From Deferribacteres bacterium JdFR-76 (GTDB lineage Bacteria; Zhuqueibacterota; JdFR-76), in contig MTOL01000392.1 of the NCBI GenBank assembly GCA_002011685.1, positions 20 to 6,396 of the forward strand: a DNA stretch of 6,377 nt, in the 5' to 3' direction. Shown piece by piece: positions 5,781 through 6,377 of the stretch. Each line of letters starts with the position of its first letter. The stretch's first letter is position 1. The notes under the pieces were generated by a model that did not search any database, had not been told where the DNA came from, and worked only from the letters and a program-made list of their open reading frames with translations. Both the position numbers and the translations under genes were made by a program.

Positions 5781-6377
5781 ATGGGTATTGTCAACTGGGC
5801 ACCGGTTGTGGGCGTACTGGGGTTACTCTTTGCCATTTACCTTTTCTATTATGTTCGCCGTCAGCCCGCCGGGAACGAAACCATGCAGGAAATTTCAGAG
5901 ATGATTCACCGGGGGGCGATGGCTTTCTTGAACCGGGAATATCGCACACTCGTCTTTTTCCTGCTGGCCGTTTTCGTGGTTCTGTGGTTGGCCATCGGGA
6001 TTTATACCGCCATCGCATTTGTGACCGGGGGGCTCTGCTCAATGCTGGCCGGATACATCGGCATGAACGCTGCCACGCGAGCAAACGTACGCACAACGCA
6101 GGCAGCCACAGAAGGCCAGGACCGGGCCTTGATGGTTGCCTTTAGCGGCGGCGCGGTTATGGGTATGGCGGTGGCAAGCCTGGGCCTCCTGGGACTCTCC
6201 ATCTATTACCTCATTTTCAAAGATCCCGTTGTCATAAACGGATTTGCGATGGGAGCCAGTTCAATCGCCCTTTTTGCCAGGGTTGGAGGGGGAATTTACA
6301 CCAAATCGGCCGATGTAGGCGCCGATCTGGTCGGTAAAGTTGAAGCTGGCATTCCCGAAGACGATCCACGCAATCCG
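5781..6377 (+). CDS. hppA: Membrane-bound ion-pumping pyrophosphatase (3' end outside window)
   Basis: The frame from ATG 5781 is open to the last base, giving the first 199 residues of a protein usually about 670-750 long. Membrane pyrophosphatases hydrolyse cytoplasmic pyrophosphate and pump H+ or Na+ out of the cell. Helices are visible near 7-25, 56-74, 76-96, 117-145 and 152-170. Family motifs include [15 protein letters not shown] (91-105) and [20 protein letters not shown] (169-188). The latter contains the pyrophosphate-binding D178-x7-K186-x-E188 pattern and continues into [10 protein letters not shown] (190-199), with Asp residues of the active site. The residues that decide K+ dependence and H+ versus Na+ transport lie beyond the window, so the ion cannot be named. 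AAGGAGG at 5770-5776, four bases before the ATG, fixes the start. The gene has its own strong promoter and is probably transcribed separately from the symporter operon. No defect is seen in the part present. Confidence 0.96.
   Translation, partial: MGIVNWAPVVGVLGLLFAIYLFYYVRRQPAGNETMQEISEMIHRGAMAFLNREYRTLVFFLLAVFVVLWLAIGIYTAIAFVTGGLCSMLAGYIGMNAATRANVRTTQAATEGQDRALMVAFSGGAVMGMAVASLGLLGLSIYYLIFKDPVVINGFAMGASSIALFARVGGGIYTKSADVGADLVGKVEAGIPEDDPRNP

Noticed and set aside
5552..5836. 94-codon minus-strand frame across the hppA promoter and start
   Set aside because: It overlaps the strong hppA promoter and coding start, has no ribosome site and resembles no family.

Overview
The window looks like ordinary bacterial chromosome of moderate, roughly 50% G+C content. 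It carries strong Shine-Dalgarno sites, sigma70-type promoter boxes and tight gene spacing, with every supported gene on the + strand. The lineage cannot be fixed. The Bacteroidetes-type promoter motif is absent and ribosome sites are strong, which argues against that phylum. I saw no tRNA, rRNA, CRISPR array, insertion sequence or phage feature.

Layout: the window opens inside the C-terminal part of a beta-propeller-like protein (1-396, start outside). A well-spaced promoter (405-433) overlaps or follows directly on its end and leads through a leader of about 220 bases into a probable four-gene transport operon. The operon holds an OPT-family oligopeptide transporter (660-2672), a short M29-type metallopeptidase with a GTG start (2729-3727), a 32-residue single-span membrane microprotein (3761-3859) and a sodium:solute symporter of the PutP/SSS family (3863-5329). 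Gaps inside the operon are 56, 33 and 3 bases. A gap of about 450 bases follows, with no credible gene and no clear terminator. At its end a strong promoter (5691-5719) drives a membrane-bound pyrophosphatase, hppA, which runs off the right edge.

How the genes may work together (inference): OPT would bring in small peptides or peptide-like compounds, the cytoplasmic M29-type enzyme would cleave them, and the SSS carrier with its small partner would move an amino acid or similar solute. HppA would couple pyrophosphate hydrolysis to an H+ or Na+ gradient that such carriers can use, but it has its own promoter. The most interesting points are the overlooked microprotein coupled to the symporter, an Arg in the symporter's canonical Na+-site helix, and the peptidase lacking the usual M29 tyrosine. 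Dyad symmetries also lie over both promoters' -10 boxes.
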